Shown: in pieces, positions 25,064 through 34,181 of the stretch | Numbering within the stretch: the stretch's first letter is position 1 | Layout of the letters: the number at the start of each line of letters is the position of its first letter | DNA from: DASXUG01 sp964620425 | Lineage (GTDB): Bacteria > Pseudomonadota > Gammaproteobacteria > Burkholderiales > Methylophilaceae | DNA length: 64,000 nt | Assembly (NCBI GenBank): GCA_964620425.1 | Contig: CAZUGV010000001.1 | Coordinates: forward strand, 372,001 to 436,000 | Direction of reading: 5' to 3' | The notes under the pieces: generated by a model | Databases searched by the model: none | The model's input: the letters and a program-made list of their open reading frames with translations, nothing else | Told to the model about the DNA's origin: nothing | Program-made: the position numbers and the translations under genes

Positions 25064-25519
25064 ATGCTTATTTCAAAATCCCTAGCAATTAGACTTGTTC
25101 CAATATTCCATAGCATTATGGCTCTAGTGCTTGGCTACTGTTTGCTAAGCTTAGGCCTCAATGATCGTAATTATAAGAAGGAATTTGAGAGTAATGGAGT
25201 ACAAACGACCGCTACTCTAATCGGATATCGATATATTACCCATACTCACAGAAGCCCTGATGGAGATCGCCCAATATTTTCCTATACTGCAAATGATGGC
25301 ATTCAGCGCACCTACATAGCTTATGAATATGGATTAGCTACTGACCTTAAAAAGCGAGTTCTTTCAACACAGAAAGTAAAAATCACCTACTTGCCATACA
25401 ATCCCTCTGAAGCACGCATTCAAGCATGGGCTCAACTTTCGGATGGAACTTTCCTCATTACTGCTGGCATAATAGTATGCCTAATGTCTTTTGCTCTAAT
25501 CATCTCAACCTTTCTATAA
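25064..25519 (+). CDS. DUF3592-type membrane protein
   Basis: A 151-residue protein with an N-terminal membrane segment (IFHSIMALVLGYCLLSLGL, about 14-33), an extracytoplasmic or cytosolic beta-rich middle (GVQTTATLIGYRYI; RPIFSYTANDGIQRTYIAYEYG; KVKITYLPYNPSEARI) and a C-terminal membrane segment (FLITAGIIVCLMSFALIIS). The pattern of the middle (TA.V.., P.F.F..DG......., V.V.Y.P..P..A.I) is the DUF3592 signature. Function is unknown. It is followed by a strong bidirectional terminator. Confidence 0.85.
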   Translation: MLISKSLAIRLVPIFHSIMALVLGYCLLSLGLNDRNYKKEFESNGVQTTATLIGYRYITHTHRSPDGDRPIFSYTANDGIQRTYIAYEYGLATDLKKRVLSTQKVKITYLPYNPSEARIQAWAQLSDGTFLITAGIIVCLMSFALIISTFL

Positions 25520-25566
25520 CTTAAGCAGAAGGGTCAACGAGATAACCGAAAATTTAAATGTAAAAC

Positions 25567-25606
25567 AGCAATAAAAAACCCGACCTAAGTCGGGTTTTTT
25601 ATTGCT
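25567..25606. terminator. bidirectional intrinsic terminator between DUF3592 gene and typA
   Basis: A perfect 18-base stem with a CTAA loop, whose core is AAAAAACCCGAC and GTCGGGTTTTTT. T-runs lie on both strands, so it can end the plus-strand gene and the minus-strand typA, which stops at 25620. Confidence 0.93.
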
Positions 25607-25619
25607 ACCAACACTTCAA

Positions 25620-27428
25620 TTACTCTTTCGAAGCGCGTTTACGCTCATGCTCTAACAAGTAACGTTTACGGATACGAATGGTTTTTGGTGTGATTTCCAC
25701 CAATTCATCATCATCAATAAACTCAACTGCGCTTTCCAGCGTCATTTGCACTGAAGGCACTAAGCGCACTGCTTCATCCGTACCAGAAGCACGCACGTTG
25801 GTGAGTTGTTTACCTTTGACTGGGTTCACAATCAAATCGTTATCGCGGCTATGGATGCCGATAATCATACCTTCGTATAACTTATCACCTGGCACTGCAA
25901 ACATACGGCCACGGTCTTGCAACTTCCATAACGCATAAGCCACTGCTTCACCTTTTTCAGATGAAATCAACACGCCATTGCGACGACCTGGCATATCAGC
26001 TTTCACAGGGGCGTATTCATCAAAAATGTGCGCCATCAAGCCAGTACCACGGGTCATGGTTAAGAACTCGCCTTGGAAACCAATCAAACCACGTGCTGGG
26101 ATTTTATATTCCAAGCGAGTACGGCCATTGCCGTCTGATTCCATGTTTTGCATTTCACCACGACGACGACCTAACTCCTCCATCACTGTACCTTGGTGTT
26201 CATCTTCCAAGTCCACAGTGAGGATTTCATACGGCTCACATTTAACGCCGTCAATTTCACGGTACACCACGCGTGGCTTACCCACCGCCATTTCAAAGCC
26301 TTCACGGCGCATATTCTCTAATAAAATCGTCAAGTGCAACTCGCCACGACCTGAAACACGGAAAACATCCGCATCTTCAGTATCTTCAACACGCAATGCC
26401 ACGTTGACTAACAGCTCTTTAGTTAGACGATCACGAATTTGACGTGAAGTGATAAATTTACCTTCAGTACCTGCTAACGGTGAGGTGTTGACCATAAAGT
26501 CCATCGTCAACGTAGGTTCATCCACACCTAAATGCGGCAAGCCCTTTGGATTTTCTTTATCACAAATCGTAAAGCCGATACCAATATTGTCTAAACCAGA
26601 AATAATGACAATGTCGCCCGCTTCAGCTTCTGGTACGTCTACACGTTCCAAGCCTTCAAAACCAAGCACTTGGTTAATTTTACCAGTGGCGATTTGCTCA
26701 TCACCATTCATCACTGTCACCGCTTGACCTGGTTTAATGCGACCATTGACCACACGTCCAATGCCTAAACGGCCTGTATAAGTAGAGTAATCTAATGCAG
26801 AAATTTGCATTTGTAGCGGCGCGTTAGAATCCCCCGCTGGTGATGGCACATGGCTAATAATCGTCTCAAACACTGCACGCATATTATCTGCTGGCTTAGC
26901 CATATCTAACATCGCAAAACCATTCAGTGCTGAAGCGTAAACTACAGGGAAATCTAGCTGCTCATCGGTTGCACCCAAATTCGCAAACAAATCAAAGGTA
27001 TGGTTAATCACCCAATCAGGACGCGCACTAGGGCGATCCACTTTGTTAATCACCACAATCGGACGTAAACCTAAAGCCAACGCTTTTTTAGTCACGAAGC
27101 GCGTTTGTGGCATTGGGCCATCAACCGCATCGACCAACAGCACAACGCCATCCACCATACCCAATACACGTTCCACTTCACCACCAAAGTCAGCATGGCC
27201 TGGGGTATCCACGATATTGATGCGTGTACCTTCATAGGTAAGCGCTGTATTTTTAGCAAGAATAGTAATGCCGCGTTCTTTTTCAAGATCGTTGCTATCC
27301 ATCGCACGCTCAATCACCGCTTGATGCGATGCAAACGTACCTGCTTGTTGTAAAAGTTTGTCCACCATGGTTGTTTTACCATGGTCAACGTGGGCGATAA
27401 TTGCGACGTTTCTGAGTGCGCGTGACAT
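25620..27428 (-). CDS. typA: ribosome-binding GTPase TypA/BipA
   Basis: A 602-residue translational GTPase linked to ribosome assembly and stress adaptation. G1 is IIAHVDHGKTTMVDKLL near residue 8, switch 1 contains ERGITILAKN near 49, G3 is VDTPGHADFGGEVERVL near 73, and G4 is VINKVDRP near 125. EF-G-like beta-barrel and domain V follow, and the C-terminal domain begins with PARGLIGFQGEFLT near 420. Length and order match BipA. The promoter must lie in the 387-base space shared with the divergent helicase gene. Confidence 0.97.
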   Translation of the reverse strand: MSRALRNVAIIAHVDHGKTTMVDKLLQQAGTFASHQAVIERAMDSNDLEKERGITILAKNTALTYEGTRINIVDTPGHADFGGEVERVLGMVDGVVLLVDAVDGPMPQTRFVTKKALALGLRPIVVINKVDRPSARPDWVINHTFDLFANLGATDEQLDFPVVYASALNGFAMLDMAKPADNMRAVFETIISHVPSPAGDSNAPLQMQISALDYSTYTGRLGIGRVVNGRIKPGQAVTVMNGDEQIATGKINQVLGFEGLERVDVPEAEAGDIVIISGLDNIGIGFTICDKENPKGLPHLGVDEPTLTMDFMVNTSPLAGTEGKFITSRQIRDRLTKELLVNVALRVEDTEDADVFRVSGRGELHLTILLENMRREGFEMAVGKPRVVYREIDGVKCEPYEILTVDLEDEHQGTVMEELGRRRGEMQNMESDGNGRTRLEYKIPARGLIGFQGEFLTMTRGTGLMAHIFDEYAPVKADMPGRRNGVLISSEKGEAVAYALWKLQDRGRMFAVPGDKLYEGMIIGIHSRDNDLIVNPVKGKQLTNVRASGTDEAVRLVPSVQMTLESAVEFIDDDELVEITPKTIRIRKRYLLEHERKRASKE

Positions 27429-27815
27429 GTATAGGTTTCTCTTGATGCTTAAAAGTGCGCGATTTTAACACAGACTATGTGAAAACTTCGCATAAAACCT
27501 TTGACATATTGAAAAGAATCTATATACTGCGCGCATCGGTGAGATTTGACCTGTTTTAAAAGTCTTTTTCACTTGAATCATTGCCCTAGCCTCTCGAAGC
27601 CCGATGTAATTTTGCGGCTCTCTTGTATTGTTTACCGGTTAGTGGCTATGCCCGTGCGCTGGTAAAAATGCATTTTAAATATTATTGATTCTTTCAATAA
27701 TTACAGAAATAAAATTTAAGTGTATTGCGCCTTCAATCCCAACCATCTTAGTTGATGCGTGGATTTTGATTGTGCCTGCTTGCGCCCTTTATGTTAGTTT
27801 TATTTAGGGAATACC
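27429..27815 (+). promoter_or_regulatory. 387-base intergenic region: promoter and long leader of the RhlE-type helicase gene
   Basis: No protein-coding gene fits here. A sigma-70-like promoter lies at 27501-27528 and leaves a leader of about 280 bases before the helicase ATG. The leader has a perfect 8-base hairpin (ATTATTGA, loop TTCTT, TCAATAAT) at 27681-27701 and a very short ATG frame of five codons near 27645 without a ribosome site. A ribosome site AGGG precedes the helicase start. Long structured leaders of this kind are known from cold-shock helicase genes, so temperature control is a plausible guess; I do not see a cold-shock box. Confidence 0.6.
27501..27528 (+). promoter_or_regulatory. 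sigma-70-type promoter
   Basis: TTGACA at 27501-27506 and TATACT at 27523-27528 with a 16-base spacer. It points to the RhlE-type helicase at 27816, giving a leader of roughly 280 bases. Confidence 0.7.
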
Positions 27816-29393
27816 ATGTCGTTAGAAACTCAAAACACAGAAATCAATGAAGTTAATGCTGAAGCCAATGCTGCAAACGGCTTTGACAAACTCAATTTAC
27901 ATCCTTCAATTATCCGCGCGATTATTGAAACAGGTTACACAACCCCCACCCCTATTCAAGCACAAGCCATCCCAGAAGTGATGGCAGGCCATGATTTAAT
28001 GGCATCTGCACAAACAGGTACAGGCAAAACAGCTGCATTTACCTTGCCAGCACTTAATTTATTAGCAACCCCACACCCTTCAAAAAGTCGCGGCCCGCGT
28101 ATTATGGTATTGGTACCAACACGTGAATTGGCAGCGCAAGTGAATGAAGCAGCGCGTAAATACGGCAAATTTATCCGCGCACGTACTGTAAGTATCGTTG
28201 GTGGTATGCCTTACCCATTACAAAACAAATTGTTATCACAACCATTAGATATTTTAGTGGCAACCCCTGGTCGCTTGTTAGACCATATGGAGCGTGGTCG
28301 TATTGATTTGTCACGTTTGCAAATGTTGATTTTGGACGAAGCGGATCGTATGTTGGATATGGGTTTTATGCCTGATATTGAGCGCATTAACCAAGCATTA
28401 CCAAAAGAGCGTCAAACGTTAATGTTCTCTGCAACATTTGAAGGCGAAATTGCACGTATCGCTAAAAACTTATTAAACAATCCTAAAGTGATTCAAATTG
28501 CATCACAAAAAGAAAAACATGCCAACATTGAGCAACGTTTGCACTTTGTAGATGACATGACACATAAAAACAAATTGTTAGAGCACTTGTTAATCGCACC
28601 TGATGTCAACCAAGTGATTGTATTTACTTCAACCAAACGTCACGCTGATTTATTGGCTGAAGACTTATATGCTGCTGGCCATAAAACCGCCGCTTTACAT
28701 GGCGACATGACGCAAGGCGCACGTAACAGAACCTTAACAAAACTGCGTCATGGCGATGTTAAAGTATTAGTTGCGACGGATGTTGCAGCACGTGGTATTG
28801 ACGTGAATGGTATTACTCACGTGATTAACTATGATTTACCTAAATTTGCTGAAGATTATGTACACCGGATTGGTCGTACAGGCCGTGCTGGCAAAACTGG
28901 CATTGCTGTCTCGTTTGCTTCAAATATGGATAGACACCAAATCCGTAAAATTGAACAATTTACTGGTCAACGTTTAGAAGCTAGCGTGATTGAAGGCTTT
29001 GAACCAAAACGCCCTGCCCCACGTATGGATGGCCCTGGCGCTGGCCGTAATGACCGTGGTGGTCGCAATAATCGTTCTAATAGCCCACGTACTGGCGAGC
29101 GTTCATTCGGTGACCGTGCAGCGAGTGGTCGCCCAGATAGCAGACCAAACGGTGATCGTTCACGCCCTAGCCATAACGCTGGCTTTAAACCACGTGATGC
29201 AGCACCGCGTGCCGATGGCAACAGCTTTGCTCGCCCAGAACGTGATGGTAACCGTGCTGACGCAAACCGCGCACCGCGTGATACCAAGTTCGGCGCACCA
29301 AGAGGCAGTCGTCCTGAAGGTAATCGCGATGGTAATCGTGGCAATGACCGTGGTAATAGTAGCCCAGCACGTCGTCCACGTGACTTTGCTTAA
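27816..29393 (+). CDS. DEAD-box RNA helicase, RhlE type, with basic RGG-like tail
   Basis: A 525-residue ATP-dependent RNA helicase. Motifs in order: GYTTPTPIQAQAIP (Q motif), ASAQTGTGKTAAF, PTRELA, VATPGRLLDHMERG, LDEADRMLDMGF, MFSATF, VIVFTSTKRHAD, VATDVAARGIDV and YVHRIGRTGRAGK. After about residue 395 comes a long tail rich in Arg, Gly, Asn, Asp and Pro (GRNDRGGRNNRSN and similar), which probably binds RNA non-specifically. Such enzymes work in ribosome assembly and RNA decay, often at low temperature. A second RhlE-type gene follows 43 bases downstream. Confidence 0.93.
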   Translation: MSLETQNTEINEVNAEANAANGFDKLNLHPSIIRAIIETGYTTPTPIQAQAIPEVMAGHDLMASAQTGTGKTAAFTLPALNLLATPHPSKSRGPRIMVLVPTRELAAQVNEAARKYGKFIRARTVSIVGGMPYPLQNKLLSQPLDILVATPGRLLDHMERGRIDLSRLQMLILDEADRMLDMGFMPDIERINQALPKERQTLMFSATFEGEIARIAKNLLNNPKVIQIASQKEKHANIEQRLHFVDDMTHKNKLLEHLLIAPDVNQVIVFTSTKRHADLLAEDLYAAGHKTAALHGDMTQGARNRTLTKLRHGDVKVLVATDVAARGIDVNGITHVINYDLPKFAEDYVHRIGRTGRAGKTGIAVSFASNMDRHQIRKIEQFTGQRLEASVIEGFEPKRPAPRMDGPGAGRNDRGGRNNRSNSPRTGERSFGDRAASGRPDSRPNGDRSRPSHNAGFKPRDAAPRADGNSFARPERDGNRADANRAPRDTKFGAPRGSRPEGNRDGNRGNDRGNSSPARRPRDFA

Positions 29394-29436
29394 TTCAACT
29401 TTGATTGGCTTAATATTGGCAACAGAAAATACAAGC

Positions 29437-30852
29437 ATGACACCAAATTCAGACAACGTAACTTTTGATACGCTTGGCTTAGCGCCTGAACTACTCAAGG
29501 CGCTAAGCGAATTTGGTTATACAAAACCCACGCCCATCCAAGCGCAAGCGATACCTGTTGCTTTGGCGGGTGGGGATTTAATGGCCGGCGCACAAACAGG
29601 GACAGGTAAAACTGCCGCGTTCTCGCTACCCTTGCTACAAAAACTGTTGCCTCATGCAAGCTCAAGCGCATCACCTGCGCGTCATCCTGTGCGTGCATTA
29701 ATACTCACGCCAACGCGTGAGTTAGCGATTCAAGTAGAAGAAAGCGTAAAGGTATACGCCAAGCATACCGCCTTACGCTCGCTAGTCGTATTTGGTGGCG
29801 TTGATATTAAAACCCAAACCCCGAGCTTAATGCGCGGGGTAGAAGTTTTAGTGGCAACACCAGGCCGTCTGCTTGATCATATTGAGCAGCGCACTATTCA
29901 GCTTAATCAAGTGCAAATGTTGGTATTGGATGAAGCAGACCGCATGCTAGATATGGGCTTTATGCCTGATTTAAAACGCATTTTGGCGTTATTACCAAAA
30001 CAGCGTCAAAATCTCATGTTTTCTGCCACATTCTCCAATGAAATCAAGAAGCTATCTGAAGAGTTTTTAACTAACCCCGTGCTCATTGAAGTTGCCCGTA
30101 GTAATGCCACTTCAGAAAACGTGACGCAAAAAGTGTATCACGTGTCACAAACACAAAAACATGCACTCCTTGCGCAATTATTGAAAAATGATGACGCAAG
30201 ACAAGTCATCGTATTTACCAAAACCAAGCTCACCGCCAGCCGTTTGGCACGTCAGTTAGTGAAAGAAGGCATTTCAGCTGATGCGATTCACGGCGACAAA
30301 AGCCAGTTGGAACGTATGCAAGCATTAGATGCATTTAAGCAAGGCAAAATCGCGGCGTTAATTGCCACCGATGTTGCCGCGCGTGGGTTGGATATTGACC
30401 AATTACCGATGGTAATTAACTACGAAATACCAAGCGCCCCAGAAGATTATGTGCATAGAATTGGGCGTACCGGCCGTGCAGGTGCGTTGGGGATTGCGAT
30501 ATCGTTAGTATCACCTGAAGAAGAAAAATATCTCAAAGAAATTGAGAAGTTGATTAAACGCGAAATTCCCAAAGAAATTGCAGATTTACCTGATGACTTT
30601 GCTGATAGTGAGCCAGCACCAGCGCGCCGAGCTTACAACAAAAAAAGCACTGGTGACGATGCTTATGCAAGCAAAGCACCAGCCAGCCGAAAACCAAGCG
30701 CTAGTTATAAAACAAAACATGACCCTTGGTTTGACAAGCCTTACGAGCCAAGCAAAACTGCGCCCACCCCTGCTCCATCCAGTTTCGCAAGAAACCAAAA
30801 ACCTAAAGCACAGATTGCAGCATTATTAGGTGGCTTAGGTCGCAATAGGTAA
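29437..30852 (+). CDS. DEAD-box RNA helicase, RhlE type (second copy)
   Basis: A 471-residue RNA helicase with the same motif series: KPTPIQAQAIP, AGAQTGTGKTAAF, PTRELAIQ, VATPGRLLDHIEQ, LDEADRMLDMGF, MFSATF, VIVFTKTK, IATDVAARGLDI and YVHRIGRTGRAG. The tail (about 385-471) is basic and rich in Ala, Ser, Lys and Pro rather than RGG. I place the start at the ATG at 29437 (MTPNSDNVTFDTLGL), because the frame remains open upstream only inside the tail of the preceding gene. It is diverged from the first copy, so this is an old duplication rather than a recent repeat. Confidence 0.93.
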   Translation: MTPNSDNVTFDTLGLAPELLKALSEFGYTKPTPIQAQAIPVALAGGDLMAGAQTGTGKTAAFSLPLLQKLLPHASSSASPARHPVRALILTPTRELAIQVEESVKVYAKHTALRSLVVFGGVDIKTQTPSLMRGVEVLVATPGRLLDHIEQRTIQLNQVQMLVLDEADRMLDMGFMPDLKRILALLPKQRQNLMFSATFSNEIKKLSEEFLTNPVLIEVARSNATSENVTQKVYHVSQTQKHALLAQLLKNDDARQVIVFTKTKLTASRLARQLVKEGISADAIHGDKSQLERMQALDAFKQGKIAALIATDVAARGLDIDQLPMVINYEIPSAPEDYVHRIGRTGRAGALGIAISLVSPEEEKYLKEIEKLIKREIPKEIADLPDDFADSEPAPARRAYNKKSTGDDAYASKAPASRKPSASYKTKHDPWFDKPYEPSKTAPTPAPSSFARNQKPKAQIAALLGGLGRNR

Positions 30853-30918
30853 TTCGCAATTGATAACTAAGGGGCGAAAATTAGCACCTTTGATTAAACC
30901 AATTGATTATTCTTTGGA

Positions 30919-31341
30919 TTACCCTTGGTTACGCATAAAATCGGCAACCCCATAAAGCTGTTCAGCTAACTTAGTCATCAAGGGCTCTTCAATATTGATT
31001 TCATGCATGGCGCGTATCATGCAATATATCCACTGATCGCGTTCTGATTCGCCAATCGCAAACGGCAAGTGCCTAGCACGTAGCTTTGGATGACCGTAGC
31101 GCTCAATATATAACTGTGGGCCACCTGTCCAACCCGTTAAAAACATAAATAACTTTTCGCGTGCTGAGGTTAAATCCTCGCCATGCATTGCACGAATACC
31201 AGCAACTTTAGGGTCGGTATCCATCACATCATAAAAACGCTCAACCAGTGCACGGATGCGCGTGATGCCAGTTTCATTGCCACCCAGCAACTCAAAGAAC
31301 GTTTGTTTGTTGCTACCAACCTCATCCACTTGATTGAGCAT
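30919..31341 (-). CDS. group II truncated hemoglobin
   Basis: A 140-residue globin of the trHb2 group, which binds heme and small gases (oxygen, nitric oxide, peroxide). It has FFELLGGNETGITRIRALVERFYDVMD near residue 15, KLFMFLTGWTGGPQLYIERYGHP near 63 with the conserved Trp, then LRARHLPFAIGESERDQW with the proximal histidine near 90 and the WIYCMIRAM helix. The 3-base gap to the purT stop upstream and same orientation suggest co-transcription with purT. A link to oxygen limitation or NO detoxification is only general family knowledge. Confidence 0.92.
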   Translation of the reverse strand: MLNQVDEVGSNKQTFFELLGGNETGITRIRALVERFYDVMDTDPKVAGIRAMHGEDLTSAREKLFMFLTGWTGGPQLYIERYGHPKLRARHLPFAIGESERDQWIYCMIRAMHEINIEEPLMTKLAEQLYGVADFMRNQG

Positions 31342-31344
31342 GAT

Positions 31345-32544
31345 TTACACAGCTTTTGGTTTAACTAAACTGGCTGATAAATTGGCACGTTGACGCGCCT
31401 CTTCTACATTTTTACCTTTCGCCAATGCCACGCCCATGCGGCGCTTTACAAAAGACTCAGGCTTGCCGAACAAACGAACATCCGTCTCTGGCACAGCTAA
31501 GGCTTGCTCCAAACCTTCAAACATGAGGCTTGTTGAATCTACACCGCCGTATATCACCGCGCTTGCACCAGCACCCATTAAGCTGACATCGACTGGCAAG
31601 CCCAATATCGCACGTGCATGTAGCTCAAACTCATTCAGGCGTTGACTAGCCATGGTCACCATGCCAGTATCATGTGGACGTGGGCTAACCTCAGAGAACC
31701 ACACTTGCTCGCCTTTAATAAACAATTCAACCCCAAATAAGCCTAACCCACCCAAACTATCGGTAACGGCTTTTGCAATACGTTGTGACTCTGCAATCGC
31801 TTTAGGGTGCATAGCTTGTGGTTGCCAGCTTTCAACATAATCACCACTTTGTTGTACGTGGCCAATCGGCTCACAGAAATAGGTTTCGATTTGATCTTGT
31901 GCGTTTTTAGCACGCACTGTCAGCAAGGTAATTTCATAATCGAAGTCAATTTGACCTTCTACAATCACCACACCTTGATTCACACGCCCCGCACTCGCGG
32001 CATATTCCCAAGCAGCGGCTACTTGTGAAGCATCGGTCAAACGGGATTGACCTTTTCCTGAAGATGACATCGTAGGTTTGATAAAACATGGATAGCCGAT
32101 ACCCGCTTCAATTGCTTGTTGTAATTCTTGCTGACTACGCGCAAACGCATAGGGAGAAGTTGGCAAACCAAGTTCTTCGGCGGCTAAACGGCGGATACCT
32201 TCACGGTTCATCGTTAGTTGTACGGCTTTCACTGTGGGAATCACTTGCGCTAAACCTGAGCTTTCAATTTCCGCCAAGGTTTGGGTATTCAGCGCCTCAA
32301 TTTCAGGCACAATTAGATGAGGTTTTTCAGCGTGAACCAGCGCCATTAAAGCCGCATGGTCAGTCATATCAACCACATGCGCACGATGCGCGACTTGATG
32401 CCCTGGTGCATTAGCATAGCGATCTAACGCTATTACTTCTACCCCCAAGCGCTGTAGGGCGATAATAACTTCCTTGCCAAGCTCCCCACTACCCAACAAC
32501 ATTACGCGCGTTGCGCTTGGACTTAGAGGGGTACCGATAGCCAT
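31345..32544 (-). CDS. purT: formate-dependent phosphoribosylglycinamide formyltransferase
   Basis: A 399-residue ATP-grasp enzyme that formylates GAR using formate and ATP, folate-independent, in purine synthesis. Motifs: VMLLGSGELGKEVIIALQRLG at the start, AHVVDMTD, IVPEIEALNT, PCFIKPTMSSSGKGQS near residue 152, VIVEGQIDFDYEITLL near 190, GLFGVELFIKGEQVWFSEVSPRPHDTGMVT near 265. The ATG at 32544 has GGAG seven bases upstream; an in-frame TTG four codons earlier is not convincing. In a methylotroph, formate is plentiful, which fits use of PurT. Confidence 0.96.
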   Translation of the reverse strand: MAIGTPLSPSATRVMLLGSGELGKEVIIALQRLGVEVIALDRYANAPGHQVAHRAHVVDMTDHAALMALVHAEKPHLIVPEIEALNTQTLAEIESSGLAQVIPTVKAVQLTMNREGIRRLAAEELGLPTSPYAFARSQQELQQAIEAGIGYPCFIKPTMSSSGKGQSRLTDASQVAAAWEYAASAGRVNQGVVIVEGQIDFDYEITLLTVRAKNAQDQIETYFCEPIGHVQQSGDYVESWQPQAMHPKAIAESQRIAKAVTDSLGGLGLFGVELFIKGEQVWFSEVSPRPHDTGMVTMASQRLNEFELHARAILGLPVDVSLMGAGASAVIYGGVDSTSLMFEGLEQALAVPETDVRLFGKPESFVKRRMGVALAKGKNVEEARQRANLSASLVKPKAV

Positions 32545-32696
32545 GACAAACTCCAAAGAAATGAAGCCGCCATTTTATCACGGACAGATTACTGCCTAAT
32601 AATTAGTGTCATTTGTTTGATATAGATTAAACCCAAGAAGATGCGTCTGTGGAGATCAAGCTGAGGGTTAGAACTGAGCAACCTAAGCATATTGAA

Positions 32697-34178
32697 TTAA
32701 ACGCGTATACCGTGTTTTTCCATACGATAGCGCATCGCCATGCGCGTAATACCAAGCTTACGTGCCGCTTCTGAGACATTATTGTTGGATTGATGCAATG
32801 CATTTTCAATCATAATTTTTTCAGCGGAATCTAAGGTCACTTGCACAGGCATCTGACCCGAGTTTTTTCTTCTATCTAGCCATAACGGATTGCCAACTTG
32901 AGGAGATACGTTTGGATTCACACTGACTTGATTTAAGCTTGGCTGAGTAGGCAATACGAGATCATGTGCCTCTAAATAGCCATTTTTACTCAGCAATACC
33001 GAGCGACTAATTTGATGTCTTAATTCACGTACATTGCCTGGCCATGAATAAGTGATTAACTGCTTTAGTGCATCATCAGTAAACCTTGTTTTCACCAAAC
33101 CGTAGCGTCGCTCTGTTTGGGCGGCAAAGTGCCGCGCCAGCGCTATCACATCTTCGCCTCGCTCTCGTAGGGGTGGCATAATAATACTGAGTACGTTCAA
33201 GCGATAATATAAATCGGAGCGAAAACGGCCTTCAAGCGACATTTGGTGTAAATCACGATTAGTCGCTGCCACAAAACGTGCCATTACCGCACGCTCTTTG
33301 GTTGATCCCACACGACGCACCATGCGGCGTTCTAACACATTCAGTAACTTGGCTTGCAATGGTAAAGGCAACTCACCAATTTCATCTAAAAACAAAGTGC
33401 CATCTTCTGCCGCTTCAATCAAGCCAGCACGTGTGCCTTGTGCGCTCGTAAAAGCACCTTTCTCATGCCCAAATAATTCGCTCTCAATCAGTTCACCTGG
33501 CAGAGATGCACAATCCACATGTACAAAAGGACGGTCAGAATGATCGCATGATTGATGCAATAAACGCGCAGCCACATCTTTACCCGTACCTGTTTCTCCG
33601 TTAATCAAAACAGTTGGGGGAATCGCATCATTTAATGAAGTGAGTTGCGCAATACGCTCAATTTGCGCTTTAACACTTTGCATTGCAGGGCTTTCACCCA
33701 GCATTTCCACACCATCCGTTTGGTGGCTGTTCCGTTGGCGAGAGTAATCGTAGTGATGTTTTAATTTACTAGCGTTTTCAACTTTTTCAACGATGATTAA
33801 CAGCTCTTCAAGGTCGATTGGTTTTTTCAGATAATCAGCAGCGCCTAACTTCATTGCGGTGACTGCATCTGACAACTCACCATGAGCGGTCATCACTATG
33901 ACCGATGCACCTTTTGCTACAAACTCTTCTATCAAGTCTAAGCCATTGCCATCTGGCAGGCGCATATCTAGCAACACCAAATCAGGATTGAATTGACGCG
34001 CTAACGCCCGACCATCGGCAATGTTTTCGGCATGCTCACACTCATAGTTAGCCTTCTGCAAACGCTTGGCCACAGCACGCGCAAACAAAACTTCGTCTTC
34101 CACCAACAAGACACGGGCTTTTTGTTTAAACGGTGAAACTGTGAATTCGTCAGCTTGCATTAGGCTACCTATTTGCAT
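32697..34178 (-). CDS. NtrC-family sigma-54-dependent response regulator
   Basis: A 493-residue activator. The receiver has the phosphorylation Asp at residue 71 (LVLLDMRLPDG) and the signalling KKP near 118. The AAA domain has Walker A GETGTGK at 194-200, Walker B GTLFLDEIGELPL near 265, and WPGNVREL near 392. A FIS-type helix-turn-helix ends the protein (NNVSEAARKLGITRMAMRYR). The sigma-54-contact loop reads GAFTSA (241-246) instead of GAFTGA. It starts three bases after the stop of the TonB receptor, so it is co-transcribed with it. No histidine kinase is adjacent. An ATG six codons downstream has a slightly better ribosome site. Confidence 0.93.
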   Translation of the reverse strand: MQIGSLMQADEFTVSPFKQKARVLLVEDEVLFARAVAKRLQKANYECEHAENIADGRALARQFNPDLVLLDMRLPDGNGLDLIEEFVAKGASVIVMTAHGELSDAVTAMKLGAADYLKKPIDLEELLIIVEKVENASKLKHHYDYSRQRNSHQTDGVEMLGESPAMQSVKAQIERIAQLTSLNDAIPPTVLINGETGTGKDVAARLLHQSCDHSDRPFVHVDCASLPGELIESELFGHEKGAFTSAQGTRAGLIEAAEDGTLFLDEIGELPLPLQAKLLNVLERRMVRRVGSTKERAVMARFVAATNRDLHQMSLEGRFRSDLYYRLNVLSIIMPPLRERGEDVIALARHFAAQTERRYGLVKTRFTDDALKQLITYSWPGNVRELRHQISRSVLLSKNGYLEAHDLVLPTQPSLNQVSVNPNVSPQVGNPLWLDRRKNSGQMPVQVTLDSAEKIMIENALHQSNNNVSEAARKLGITRMAMRYRMEKHGIRV

Positions 34179-34181
34179 GAG

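Noticed and set aside
27640..27660. Five-codon upstream reading frame in the helicase leader
   Set aside because: No ribosome site and no other sign of translation; random short frames are expected in 280 bases.
28990..29393. A second long open frame overlapping the RGG-like tail of the first helicase
   Set aside because: It is the shifted frame of a repetitive Arg/Gly-rich coding stretch, has a low-complexity translation (His, Val, Ala) and no ribosome site. The real second helicase starts at 29437.
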